The notes under the pieces are model-generated. The model saw only the letters and a program-made list of their open reading frames with translations. It did no database searches and was not told where the DNA came from. The position numbers were made by a program, and so were the translations under genes. Positions 1 to 6,232 of a DNA stretch of 9,275 nucleotides are shown here, piece after piece. The stretch spans positions 1 to 9,275 of the forward strand of contig PXQM01000113.1 of NCBI GenBank assembly GCA_003021325.1. The letters are read 5' to 3'. The stretch is from Halobacteriales archaeon QH_10_70_21. Its GTDB lineage: Archaea; Halobacteriota; Halobacteria; Halobacteriales; Haloarculaceae. Every line of letters begins with the position of its first letter. Within the stretch, counting starts at the first letter, position 1.

Positions 1-253
1 ACGCCGGCTCCAGGAGGACCACGTCGCTGGACTCGACGTCGAGCCGGTCGCCGGTTCCGGCCCCGAGCCGGACGGTCCCCGTATCGAGGGCGTCGTCGGG
101 CTCGGCTCGCCGGACCGTCCGTCCGCCGGCGCCGTCGAGCACGCGAACGGCGCCGCCGGCGTCCGTCTCGAGCGCGTCGGCGACGTCCGGCGCCAGCCCG
201 AGGCGGTCCGTCGCGTCGGAGACCGTCGCCACCGCACGCGTGCGTCGTGACAT
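1..253 (-). CDS. Unrecognised protein, N-terminal 84 residues, cut by the window edge
   Basis: The reading frame starts at an ATG (253-251) one base after the TGA of the upstream small membrane protein gene, so the two are very likely co-transcribed and translationally coupled. It runs open off the left edge of the window. The visible part begins MSRRTRAV and is acidic and soluble, with no membrane segment. Its rhythm of short strands, such as TVRLGAGTGDRLDVESSD near residues 59-76, loosely recalls the double-psi beta-barrel N-domain of Cdc48-type ATPases, but I do not trust that enough to name it. The codons are GC-rich at third positions like those of the neighbours. The product is unknown; the coding call itself is fairly secure. 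Confidence 0.6.
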   Translation of the reverse strand, partial: MSRRTRAVATVSDATDRLGLAPDVADALETDAGGAVRVLDGAGGRTVRRAEPDDALDTGTVRLGAGTGDRLDVESSDVVLLEPA

Positions 254-254
254 C

Positions 255-455
255 TCAGGAGTCGACCAGCGGCTCGGGCATCACGGTCCCGTGGAGGGCG
301 TACCGGACGGCGCCGAAGGCGACGACCGCGAGCGGCGCGAACACGATGCTCGTGTGGATGACCCAGCCGTTCAGGTAGGTGACGGCGTTTCCGACGAGCA
401 GTACGAGTGCGGCGGCTACCAGCGCCGGCCAGTCCTCCGATGGGATTGCTGTCAT
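255..455 (-). CDS. Small two-helix membrane protein, 66 aa, function unknown
   Basis: The protein starts MTAIPSEDWPALVAAAL. It has a first hydrophobic helix at about residues 10-29 and a second at about 34-52, joined by a short loop containing NGW, and ends in a short polar tail. I do not recognise a family. It lies 43 bases downstream of another small two-helix protein gene and one base before the next gene (TGA, one base, ATG), so it looks like the middle member of a minus-strand operon. No convincing TATA box lies 25-30 bases before its ATG, which fits transcription from further upstream. It could be a small accessory subunit of a membrane complex, but nothing in the window shows which. 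Confidence 0.6.
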   Translation of the reverse strand: MTAIPSEDWPALVAAALVLLVGNAVTYLNGWVIHTSIVFAPLAVVAFGAVRYALHGTVMPEPLVDS

Positions 456-498
456 GGGATGTGGTTGGTTCGTGTGTCGGGTCGTGCTGTCGGTTCCG

Positions 499-732
499 TC
501 ATCGTCGGGCCGCGACGCGGCCGGCGTACCGGCCGAGGATGAGTATCAAGAGTCCGACGCCGAAGAGCGGGACCGCGCCCAGGCCCGCACCCTCGAGGAG
601 TCCGACGGTTCCGAGGCCGAACGCCCCCAGGGCCACGACGGCGTGCGCGAGGAAGACCCACGGATTCACGTCGCCGAGCCCGACCCGGGCGAGTCCCTGC
701 GAGACGGCTCCGGCGCGGTCGTTTTCGGACAC
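499..732 (-). CDS. Small two-helix membrane protein, 77 aa, function unknown
   Basis: The start is a GTG at 732-730; an in-frame TAA lies only two codons upstream, so no longer start is possible. The N-terminus (MSENDRAGAVSQGLARVG) is polar. Two hydrophobic helices follow, at about residues 25-45 and 50-68, the first after an NPW turn, and the protein ends with an arginine-rich, positive-inside tail. It lies 56 bases downstream of the symporter stop and 43 bases before the next small membrane gene. An AT-rich TTTAAG stretch lies just before the GTG, too close to be its TATA box if transcription were leaderless. It may therefore be read through from the symporter unit. I do not recognise a family. 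Confidence 0.58.
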   Translation of the reverse strand: MSENDRAGAVSQGLARVGLGDVNPWVFLAHAVVALGAFGLGTVGLLEGAGLGAVPLFGVGLLILILGRYAGRVAARR

Positions 733-788
733 TACTTAAAGATACGAGCTCCACGTCTAAGAAGGTAGCGTCCGGGGAAGCGGTATCC

Positions 789-2273
789 TCAATCCGCCCG
801 CCGGACGGCGAACCGCTCGGCGTCCTCGCCGGGCGACCGCGAGGTGACCGCCGAGACGCCGACGACGAGCACGAGCGACAGCAGCATCCCCGGGATGCCG
901 GGGTGCCAGCCGAGGTAGTAGGCCGCGCCGACCGCACCCATGCCGTCGAAGAGCCCGAGGATGACGGCGGCGAGGTTGCCGACGTAGAACGCCTGCGAGC
1001 CGGCGACGGCGACGAGCATCCCGGTCCGGGTGGTCCGTGGCCAGTACAGCGCCGCGATGACCGGAATCGCCAGCTGCGCGAAGCCGCCGAACGCCGTGTT
1101 GCCGATTTCGACGATGCTGCGGGTAGCTGTGAGCGAGAGCACGAAGGCAACGAGCGCGAAGCCGACGACGACCGCGCGGCCGAGCAGCGCCTCGCGGTCG
1201 GCCTCGCCGACGAGCGGCTCGTAGACGTCGCGGGTGAAGTACGACGACCCCGACAGCAGCATCGAGTCGCTGGAGGACATCATCGCCGCCAGCGCGCCGG
1301 CGATGACCAGCGCCGCGAACCACGCCGGCGTGAACTCCCGGAGGGCCGCCGGGATGACGTTGCCGCCCTCGGGGACGACGACGCCGAGGCCGGCCGCCCA
1401 CGTGCCGAGCATGAACGCCGGCACGAACAGCAGGAGGACGAGGACGGGCCAAAGCGAGAACGTCCGCTTGAGCACCGCCTCGGAATCGGCGGCGAAGAAC
1501 CGCTGGTTGATCTGCGGGAACATCGTGACGCCGAAGGCGATGTAGACGGCGGTCCCGATGACGAACTGCGGCGAGTAGAGGCCGCCCCCCAGCGCGAGGA
1601 ACTCGGGGTTGCTCTCGGTCAGCGCCGCCGTCGCGGCCGTCGGGCCGCCGACGACCGCGAGAATCCACGCCAGCGCGCCCCAGATCAGCACGAGCATGAA
1701 GACGCCCTGCAGGGTGTCGGTCCAGGCGACGCCCCGCATCCCGCTGGCGACGACGTAGAGGATCATGAACAGCGTGATGCCGCCGGCGCCGACCCAGTAG
1801 GGAACCGTGCCGTCGGTGAGGCCGACGACGGCCTGGCCGGCGCCCCGCTGCTGGAGCATCACGTACGGCACCAGCCAGAACAGCGAGACGCCGGCCACGA
1901 GCACACGCAGGCCGGGCGAGCCGAACCGGTCGCCCAGCATCTCGCCGAGCGTGACGTACCCCTCCCGGCGGCCGACGAGCCACTGCCTGTAGCCGACCAC
2001 GTACCAGAGGACGGCGAAGAGAACGCCGTCCATCAGCCCCATCACGAGTATCCACTCCGGGCCGGCGTTGTACGCCAGGGTCGGCCCGCCGAAGAAGGTG
2101 AAGGCCGAAAGCAGCGTCGCGAACGTCGTGAACAGCAGGACGATGGTCCCGAGCGAGCGGGACGCGAGGTAGTAGTCCTCGGCGGTGTTCTCCGTCAGCC
2201 GGTAGGCCACCAGGCCGACGGCCAGCGCGAGGACGAGGTAGGCGCCGACGACGGCGAGTTCCAGCGCGACCAT
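789..2273 (-). CDS. Sodium:solute symporter family (SSS) transporter, 494 aa
   Basis: This is a polytopic inner-membrane carrier of the SSS/PutP family, which couples solute uptake to sodium entry. The N-terminal signature is present: a DYYLASRSLG stretch after the first helix, then LLSAFTFFGGPTLAYNAG in the second. GMRGVAWTDTLQG, the family's conserved loop, sits in the middle, and AAMMSSSDSMLLSGSSYFT (from about residue 329) matches the sodium-site helix, with S333-S335 in the place of the serine/threonine ligands of PutP. Length and about 13 hydrophobic segments are normal for the family. The ATG (2273-2271) directly abuts the TAG of the DUF3311 gene, so the two are coupled. The substrate cannot be read from sequence; DUF3311-paired members are mostly annotated only as sodium:solute (possibly monocarboxylate-like) symporters. 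Confidence 0.95.
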   Translation of the reverse strand: MVALELAVVGAYLVLALAVGLVAYRLTENTAEDYYLASRSLGTIVLLFTTFATLLSAFTFFGGPTLAYNAGPEWILVMGLMDGVLFAVLWYVVGYRQWLVGRREGYVTLGEMLGDRFGSPGLRVLVAGVSLFWLVPYVMLQQRGAGQAVVGLTDGTVPYWVGAGGITLFMILYVVASGMRGVAWTDTLQGVFMLVLIWGALAWILAVVGGPTAATAALTESNPEFLALGGGLYSPQFVIGTAVYIAFGVTMFPQINQRFFAADSEAVLKRTFSLWPVLVLLLFVPAFMLGTWAAGLGVVVPEGGNVIPAALREFTPAWFAALVIAGALAAMMSSSDSMLLSGSSYFTRDVYEPLVGEADREALLGRAVVVGFALVAFVLSLTATRSIVEIGNTAFGGFAQLAIPVIAALYWPRTTRTGMLVAVAGSQAFYVGNLAAVILGLFDGMGAVGAAYYLGWHPGIPGMLLSLVLVVGVSAVTSRSPGEDAERFAVRRAD

Positions 2274-2486
2274 CTACGCCACCCCTCCGACGCCGGCGTT
2301 CCAGGCGCGCTTCGTGAACAGCCGGAAGACGACGGCCGCCAGGCACATCCAGCCGACGTGCCACCAGAGCCACAGCGGCAGTCCGAGTGCGGTCCTGCCG
2401 TCGCCCCAGAGAAACCACGGGACGGCGAACGTAACCACCAGCGCGAAGGCGGCGACCCAGCCGTATCGTTCCGCTCTCGACACCAT
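2274..2486 (-). CDS. DUF3311 small membrane protein, symporter partner, 70 aa
   Basis: This short protein has two hydrophobic helices, about residues 8-27 and 37-58. The first carries a PWFLWGDG turn and the second a WHVGW stretch, followed by FTKRAW, the usual look of DUF3311 proteins. That family is known for being encoded directly before sodium:solute symporters, as here: its TAG is immediately followed by the symporter ATG. A role as a small subunit or stabiliser of the symporter is an inference from this pairing. The ATG at 2486-2484 has a weak TATA-like element (ACTTAGA on the minus strand) about 32 bases upstream, so this gene probably heads the operon. Confidence 0.88.
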   Translation of the reverse strand: MVSRAERYGWVAAFALVVTFAVPWFLWGDGRTALGLPLWLWWHVGWMCLAAVVFRLFTKRAWNAGVGGVA

Positions 2487-2487
2487 C

Positions 2488-2537
2488 GTTGGTCGTGCTT
2501 TCTATCCGGAGCGGTCTAAGTCTTGCTATTGACCAAC
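2488..2537. repeat. Inverted repeat GTTGGTC/GACCAAC flanking a predicted promoter
   Basis: GTTGGTC at 2488-2494 and GACCAAC at 2531-2537 are perfect reverse complements separated by 36 bases. The inner arm touches the ATG of the DUF3311 gene and the outer arm lies just upstream of the TATA-like box, so the pair brackets the core promoter. It could be a split operator. Seven bases can also pair by chance. Confidence 0.3.
2515..2522 (-). promoter_or_regulatory. Weak TATA-like box for the DUF3311-symporter operon
   Basis: The minus strand reads GACTTAGA here, centred about 32 bases before the ATG of the DUF3311 gene, which would give a transcript leader of only a few bases. It lies between the two arms of a 7-base inverted repeat (GTTGGTC/GACCAAC). 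The match to a haloarchaeal TATA box is modest. Confidence 0.35.
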
Positions 2538-2549
2538 ATCAACTCGGTT

Positions 2550-2568
2550 CGAAGAAGAATTCTCTTCG
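2550..2568 (-). terminator. Hairpin just after the csaA stop
   Basis: Read on the minus strand, a perfect 6-bp stem CGAAGA/TCTTCG closes a 7-base loop, starting two bases after the csaA TGA. No long T-tract follows, so it may be an mRNA 3' end structure rather than a strict terminator. Confidence 0.3.
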
Positions 2569-2570
2569 GT

Positions 2571-2918
2571 TCAGTAGACGCGGGTCCCGTTCGGCACGGG
2601 ACGTTCGGGCTGGAGGTGGACCACGTCCCCGTTTGCATCGTCGACGCCGGTGACGAGACACTGGCTCTCGAAGCCGGCGACCGAGACGGTCCCGAGGTTG
2701 ACGACGGCGACGACCTGGCGGCCGACGAGTTCGTCGGGGGCGTAGTTGTCGGTCAGCCCCGCCGCCGACCGTCGCGTCTCGCTCCCGAAGTCCACCTCGA
2801 GCCTGTAGAGGTCCTTGCGCGCCTCGGGGAACGGCTCCGCCGCTGTCACCTCGCCGACCCGCATTTCGACGTCCTCGAGGAACGCTGCCGGGTCGACGTC
2901 GTCCACTTCGATTCCCAT
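2571..2918 (-). CDS. csaA: CsaA-type tRNA-binding-fold protein, 115 aa
   Basis: This is a single-domain member of the EMAP-II/tRNA-binding OB-fold family, closest in pattern to CsaA, described in bacteria as a secretion-related chaperone and resembling the C-terminal domain of methionyl-tRNA synthetase. Visible features are VEMRVGEVTAAEPFPEARKD near residues 17-36, then LTDNYAPDELVGRQVVAVVN, AGFESQCLVTGV and the terminal RPVPNGTRVY, in family order. The length (115 residues) is normal for a stand-alone CsaA. I chose the ATG at 2918-2916 because the domain begins soon after it and a TATA box lies 27 bases upstream; upstream in-frame sequence does not look coding. It is divergent from dnaG. Whether the archaeal protein is a chaperone or simply binds tRNA is not known from sequence. 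Confidence 0.9.
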   Translation of the reverse strand: MGIEVDDVDPAAFLEDVEMRVGEVTAAEPFPEARKDLYRLEVDFGSETRRSAAGLTDNYAPDELVGRQVVAVVNLGTVSVAGFESQCLVTGVDDANGDVVHLQPERPVPNGTRVY

Positions 2919-2941
2919 ACCTGTCCGTCGGCCGCCGCCCA

Positions 2942-2949
2942 CATAAGCG
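2942..2949 (-). promoter_or_regulatory. TATA box of csaA
   Basis: The minus strand reads CGCTTATG, centred 27 bases before the csaA ATG. This is the spacing expected when transcription starts at or next to the start codon, as in leaderless haloarchaeal mRNAs. Confidence 0.55.
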
Positions 2950-2996
2950 GCCACACCTCGCCAACGGTTCGCATGGTTTATGTGCGTCGCTCGGCG

Positions 2997-3004
2997 TATT
3001 TTAC
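2997..3004 (+). promoter_or_regulatory. TATA-like box of dnaG
   Basis: TATTTTAC lies about 70 bases before the dnaG ATG. It would place the transcript start near 3025-3030 and give a leader of about 40 bases, long enough to contain the hairpin at 3046-3059. A second AT-rich element (GGTTTATG, about 2975-2982) is an alternative. Confidence 0.45.
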
Positions 3005-3045
3005 ATGCCCATGGGGACACTCATGGAATCATCATCACGATTCAC

Positions 3046-3059
3046 GCCCGGCGACGGGC
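3046..3059 (+). promoter_or_regulatory. GNRA-tetraloop hairpin in the dnaG leader
   Basis: A perfect 5-bp all-GC stem GCCCG/CGGGC closes the tetraloop GCGA, a stable GNRA type, ending nine bases before the dnaG ATG. Such a structure could influence ribosome access. The sequence shows only the fold potential; a role is inference. Confidence 0.4.
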
Positions 3060-3068
3060 AGTTCACCA

Positions 3069-4436
3069 ATGCAAGACACGGCAAAATACCTCGTTCACGC
3101 GGACATCACGACGGACGGAGTCGTCGAACGCTCGGACGTCGTGGGGGCGGTCTTCGGACAGACCGAAGGCCTCCTCGGCGACGAACTGGACCTCCGTGAG
3201 CTGCAGGACTCCTCGAAGGTCGGCCGCATCGACGTCGAGATAGACTCGGAGAACGGCCAGTCGTTCGGTCGCATCACCATCGCGACGAGCCTCGACCAGG
3301 TCGAGACGGCCATCCTCGGGGCGGCGCTTGAGACCATCGACCGGGTCGGTCCCTGCCGGTCGACCATCGAGGTCCGGCGCATCGAGGACGTCCGGGCCGC
3401 AAAGCGGCGCGAGGTCGTCGAGCGGGCGAAGGCGCTGCTGACGGAGGCGTTCGACGAGTCGATGCGCTCGAGCCGCGACCTCGTCGAGGAGGTCCGCGAG
3501 GCGGTGCGCGTCGGGGACATCACCGAGTACGAGGGCCTCCCCGCCGGCCCCAACGTCGTCGACTCCGACGCCATCGTCGTCGTCGAGGGGCGGGCCGACG
3601 TGCTGACGCTGCTCCGATACGGTATCAAGAACGCCGTCGCCGTCGAGGGGACCGACGTCCCGGCAGCGGTCGCGGACCTGACGTCCGAGCGGACCGTGAC
3701 CGCGTTCCTCGACGGCGACCGCGGCGGCGAACTCATCCTCAAGGAGCTCTCGCAGGTCGGGACGGTCGACTACGTCGCCTTCGCCCCCGAAGGACGCTGC
3801 GTCGAGGACCTCGCCCGCCGGGGGGTGATGGCCGCGCTCAGGGAGAAGGTGCCGTACGAAAGCGTCTCGGAACTCGAGAGTCCGACCGAGGCCGTCTCGA
3901 GCGACGGCCCCGGGGCTGCCGTACCCGCCGAGGGCTCGGGGCCCGAGGACGCCGCAGCGTCCGCTCCCGACGGCCGCTCGGAGTCCGGCGAGGCAGGGGA
4001 CGGCACGACGTCCGGTTCGGCCACCGACCCGTCCGACGGCGGGTCGACGGAAGCGACGAACGCGACGGCTGCGGACGCCGGCGGCGAGGACGGCGAGGAC
4101 GGCGAAGCCGACGACGGCGCGGGCACGCCCGAGACGCTTCCGGGGCACGTCCGGGACGTCATCGGGGGCGAGTCGGCCCGCGCCAGGCTGCTCGACGGGG
4201 AGTTCCGGACGGTCCGGGAGGGAGAGACCGACGAGGCGTTTGACCTCGTGGCGGACGCCGAGGAGCCGCCCGCGGCGGTCGTCCTCGACGGCGAACTCTC
4301 CCAGCGCGTCCTCGACGTCGCCGCACAGCGGGGTGTCGGACAGGTGGTCGCCGCCTCGACCGGCGAGTTCGTCAAGAAGCCGACGAGCGTCCGCGTCAGG
4401 ACGGCCGACCAGCTACTCGCGGCGAGCGAGGCGTAG
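3069..4436 (+). CDS. dnaG: Archaeal DnaG-type primase / exosome-associated protein, 455 aa
   Basis: The product belongs to the archaeal DnaG family: a TOPRIM-domain protein with weak primase activity that in studied archaea is also a stable component of the RNA exosome. The N-terminal region (MQDTAKYLVHADITTDGVVE onward) and the VGPCRSTIEV block are family hallmarks. The TOPRIM core carries the catalytic glutamate E173 in VVVEGRADV and the metal-binding DxD pair D215/D217 in FLDGDRGG, so the active site looks intact. After about residue 271 comes an 85-residue acidic, Gly/Ser/Asp-rich linker, then a conserved C-terminal domain (about 357-455) starting LPGHVRDVIGG. The ATG at 3069 is chosen because the family begins there; the open frame upstream does not look coding. 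Its 3' end overlaps the converging GNAT gene by 24 bases. Confidence 0.96.
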   Translation: MQDTAKYLVHADITTDGVVERSDVVGAVFGQTEGLLGDELDLRELQDSSKVGRIDVEIDSENGQSFGRITIATSLDQVETAILGAALETIDRVGPCRSTIEVRRIEDVRAAKRREVVERAKALLTEAFDESMRSSRDLVEEVREAVRVGDITEYEGLPAGPNVVDSDAIVVVEGRADVLTLLRYGIKNAVAVEGTDVPAAVADLTSERTVTAFLDGDRGGELILKELSQVGTVDYVAFAPEGRCVEDLARRGVMAALREKVPYESVSELESPTEAVSSDGPGAAVPAEGSGPEDAAASAPDGRSESGEAGDGTTSGSATDPSDGGSTEATNATAADAGGEDGEDGEADDGAGTPETLPGHVRDVIGGESARARLLDGEFRTVREGETDEAFDLVADAEEPPAAVVLDGELSQRVLDVAAQRGVGQVVAASTGEFVKKPTSVRVRTADQLLAASEA

Positions 4437-4814
4437 CGCGTCCGCCCCCGACTCGTAGAACGCCTCGAGCCGCGTCTCGACCTCGAACCCGAGCGCCTCG
4501 TAGAACCCGATAGCACCGGCCTCGGCCGGTGTCGTGGCAACGACCCGCTCGGCGTCACCCGCGACGGCCGCGACGAGGGCCCGGCCGTGGCCCGCCCGGC
4601 GGTGCGCCGGCGCGACAGCCAGCTCCGAGAGGGTCGTCTCCGCTCCCGGCAGGGCGATGACGTAGCCGACGACGGTCCCGTCGTCGACGGCGACCCGACA
4701 GCGGAACGGCCCCTTGAGGGCGGCGTCAACGAGAGCCGGGTCGGCGTGGGCGAGCAGGGACTGCAGCGACCGGACGTCCGGGACCTCCTCGTCCCGTGGG
4801 GCGCGGACGGTCAC
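4413..4814 (-). CDS. GNAT-family N-acetyltransferase, 133 aa
   Basis: This single-domain GNAT protein should transfer an acetyl group from acetyl-CoA to an amine; the substrate is unknown. Beta-4 is LSELAVAP (about residues 63-70), followed by the acetyl-CoA pyrophosphate-binding motif R72-x-x-G75-x-G77 in HRRAGHGRAL. Late in the protein is the usual AIGFYEALGFE stretch (101-111) of the RimI-like branch. Length is normal. The start is a GTG at 4814-4812 that overlaps the stop of the upstream DUF92 gene as GTGA, so translation is probably coupled. The stop lies inside the last codons of dnaG on the opposite strand. A RimI-type N-terminal protein acetylase or a small-molecule acetylase are both possible. 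Confidence 0.9.
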   Translation of the reverse strand: MTVRAPRDEEVPDVRSLQSLLAHADPALVDAALKGPFRCRVAVDDGTVVGYVIALPGAETTLSELAVAPAHRRAGHGRALVAAVAGDAERVVATTPAEAGAIGFYEALGFEVETRLEAFYESGADALRLARRE

Positions 4815-6142
4815 AGCAGCCCGCTGCCGGCCGCCGCCAGCAGCCCCGCCGAGAGGGTCGCCAGCAGGTTGACGCTCTGGTTGCCGAGGCGGCCCCCTTC
4901 CAGGGTCGCGCCGAGGACGCTGTCGACGGCCATGCCGGCGAAGCCGGTGGCAGCGACCAGCGCCACCGACAGCGTCGTGAACTCGAAGAAGACGCCGCCG
5001 AGGCCGCCGATGATACCCGCGCCGACCAGCCCCGCGACCGCGCCCTGCCAGGTGACGCCGCCGTCGGTTCCCGGCTCGACCCGCTCGAGGGTCGTGATGA
5101 GCCGCGGCGCGTCGAAGAGCCCACCGAACTCGCTGGAGAAGGTATCGGCGAGCGCGGCGGCGACGGCGCCGGCGAACGCGAACTGGAACATCGAGGCGCC
5201 GACCCCGACGAACTCGCTCGAGGCGTATGCGACCACCGCCACCAGCGCCACCGCCGAGTTCGCGAGGACGTTGCCGCTGCCGCGGGCGCCCTCGTTCTCC
5301 TGTGCGATGCCGCGTTCGAGCTTCTCGTCGTAGCGGTACTTCGAGGCGAGCCCACCGAGTCCGAAAAACGTCACCAGCAGGACGAACCAGCCGTACCCGC
5401 CGAGAACGACCGCGAAGAAGGCCAGCAGGACGCCGGTGAGCATGCCGGTAATCGAGGCCGTCCCGAGGGCATAGGCGACGAAGCCGAGCGCGACGGTCAG
5501 CGCGAGCCCGGCCCCGACGCGCTCCACGGACGGGCCGGGCGTTCCCGCCTCGAGCTCGACGAGGAGCCAGATGAGCAGCCCGCTGGAGAGGAGCACGAGC
5601 GAGTCGTCTCGGATGTACAGCGCCGACCGGATGAGCGCGCCGAGCAGCGCGCCGGAGGCGGCGACGAAGACGCCGAGCGCCGGCGACGGTACCGACGCAC
5701 CCAGGGCGCCGGCGACGGACACCGAGGCGACGCCGCCGAGCGTCCCGGCGCCGGCGAAGGCGGCCGTCCCGACCACCGGGTCGGGGTAGCGGCGCACGAC
5801 GAGGTCCTGTGCCAGGTTACCGGTAGTGAAGACGAAGACGGCGGCGACGAAGGCGGCCGTCGGGAGGCCGAAGCCGACGAGCAGGATGGCCAGGCCGGCG
5901 ACGGCGAGCGCGAACGACGCCAGTCCGTAGAGCCGGCCCTCCTGTCGGTCGGCCTCGTAGGCGAACAGCTCGAAGAGCCGCCCCTCCGACGAGACCAGCG
6001 CGAACGCGGCGAGGAGGAGGAACGGCGCCACGGTGCCGGCGGCGGCGAGCGTCTCGCTCGCGTGGCCGTCGAGCAGGGGCGCGGCGAGGCCGATGGCTCC
6101 GACGGCGAGGAAGCCGACGGCCCGACGGACGTCGCCAGTCAC
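4811..6142 (-). CDS. DUF92 (VTE6/TMEM19 family) membrane protein with N-terminal extension, 443 aa
   Basis: The C-terminal half (about residues 210-443) is a typical DUF92 domain: SKYRYDEKLERGIAQENEGA (268-287), NVLANS (291-296), ADTFSSEFGG (332-341), PRLITT then PGTDGGVT (357-364), and DSVLGATLEGGRLGNQSVN (407-425). DUF92 includes plant VTE6, which phosphorylates phytyl phosphate, so a prenyl-phosphate kinase-like role fits the uppS neighbourhood but is inference. Usual DUF92 proteins are roughly 250 residues; here about 200 more membrane-rich residues precede the domain, with faint similarity to the CTP-dependent prenol kinase fold (VTE5/SEC59), for example IRDDSLVLLSSGLL near 177-190. The GTG start at 6142 is supported by a TATA box 27 bases upstream; upstream in-frame codons read the opposite strand's gene. 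Confidence 0.9.
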   Translation of the reverse strand: MTGDVRRAVGFLAVGAIGLAAPLLDGHASETLAAAGTVAPFLLLAAFALVSSEGRLFELFAYEADRQEGRLYGLASFALAVAGLAILLVGFGLPTAAFVAAVFVFTTGNLAQDLVVRRYPDPVVGTAAFAGAGTLGGVASVSVAGALGASVPSPALGVFVAASGALLGALIRSALYIRDDSLVLLSSGLLIWLLVELEAGTPGPSVERVGAGLALTVALGFVAYALGTASITGMLTGVLLAFFAVVLGGYGWFVLLVTFFGLGGLASKYRYDEKLERGIAQENEGARGSGNVLANSAVALVAVVAYASSEFVGVGASMFQFAFAGAVAAALADTFSSEFGGLFDAPRLITTLERVEPGTDGGVTWQGAVAGLVGAGIIGGLGGVFFEFTTLSVALVAATGFAGMAVDSVLGATLEGGRLGNQSVNLLATLSAGLLAAAGSGLL

Positions 6143-6163
6143 GCACCGAGATTCCGCCGTCGC

Positions 6164-6172
6164 CCACTTAAC
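6164..6172 (-). promoter_or_regulatory. TATA box of the DUF92-GNAT operon
   Basis: The minus strand reads GGTTAAGTG, centred 27 bases before the GTG of the DUF92 gene, which supports both this start and a leaderless transcript. The element is nearly symmetric (TTAA core) and might also serve the divergent plus-strand gene, which begins at 6233. Confidence 0.5.
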
Positions 6173-6232
6173 CTTCCCGAAGCCGTGGCCACACACCGAC
6201 ACGTTGAGGCGTCTCGACGTGAACCTCCGGAC

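Noticed and set aside
757..2418. Minus-strand frame overlapping the symporter in another phase
   Set aside because: Strongly Arg/Gly-rich and motif-free; the overlapping frame has clear SSS family motifs.
903..2519. Long plus-strand open frame opposite the symporter
   Set aside because: Arg/Asp/Glu/Gly repeats with no hydrophobic core or motif; it is an antisense shadow of the symporter and DUF3311 genes, common in GC-rich DNA.
2919..3020. N-terminal extension of CsaA to an earlier start
   Set aside because: It would run through the TATA box 27 bases before the ATG at 2918, and the extra residues do not fit the family.
2523..3068. In-frame extension upstream of the dnaG ATG
   Set aside because: It reads antisense to csaA and across the promoter region; the DnaG family begins at MQDTAKYLVHADI.
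4796..6232. Plus-strand open frame opposite DUF92
   Set aside because: Acidic/basic repeat composition and no motif; only the part after 6233 matches a protein family.
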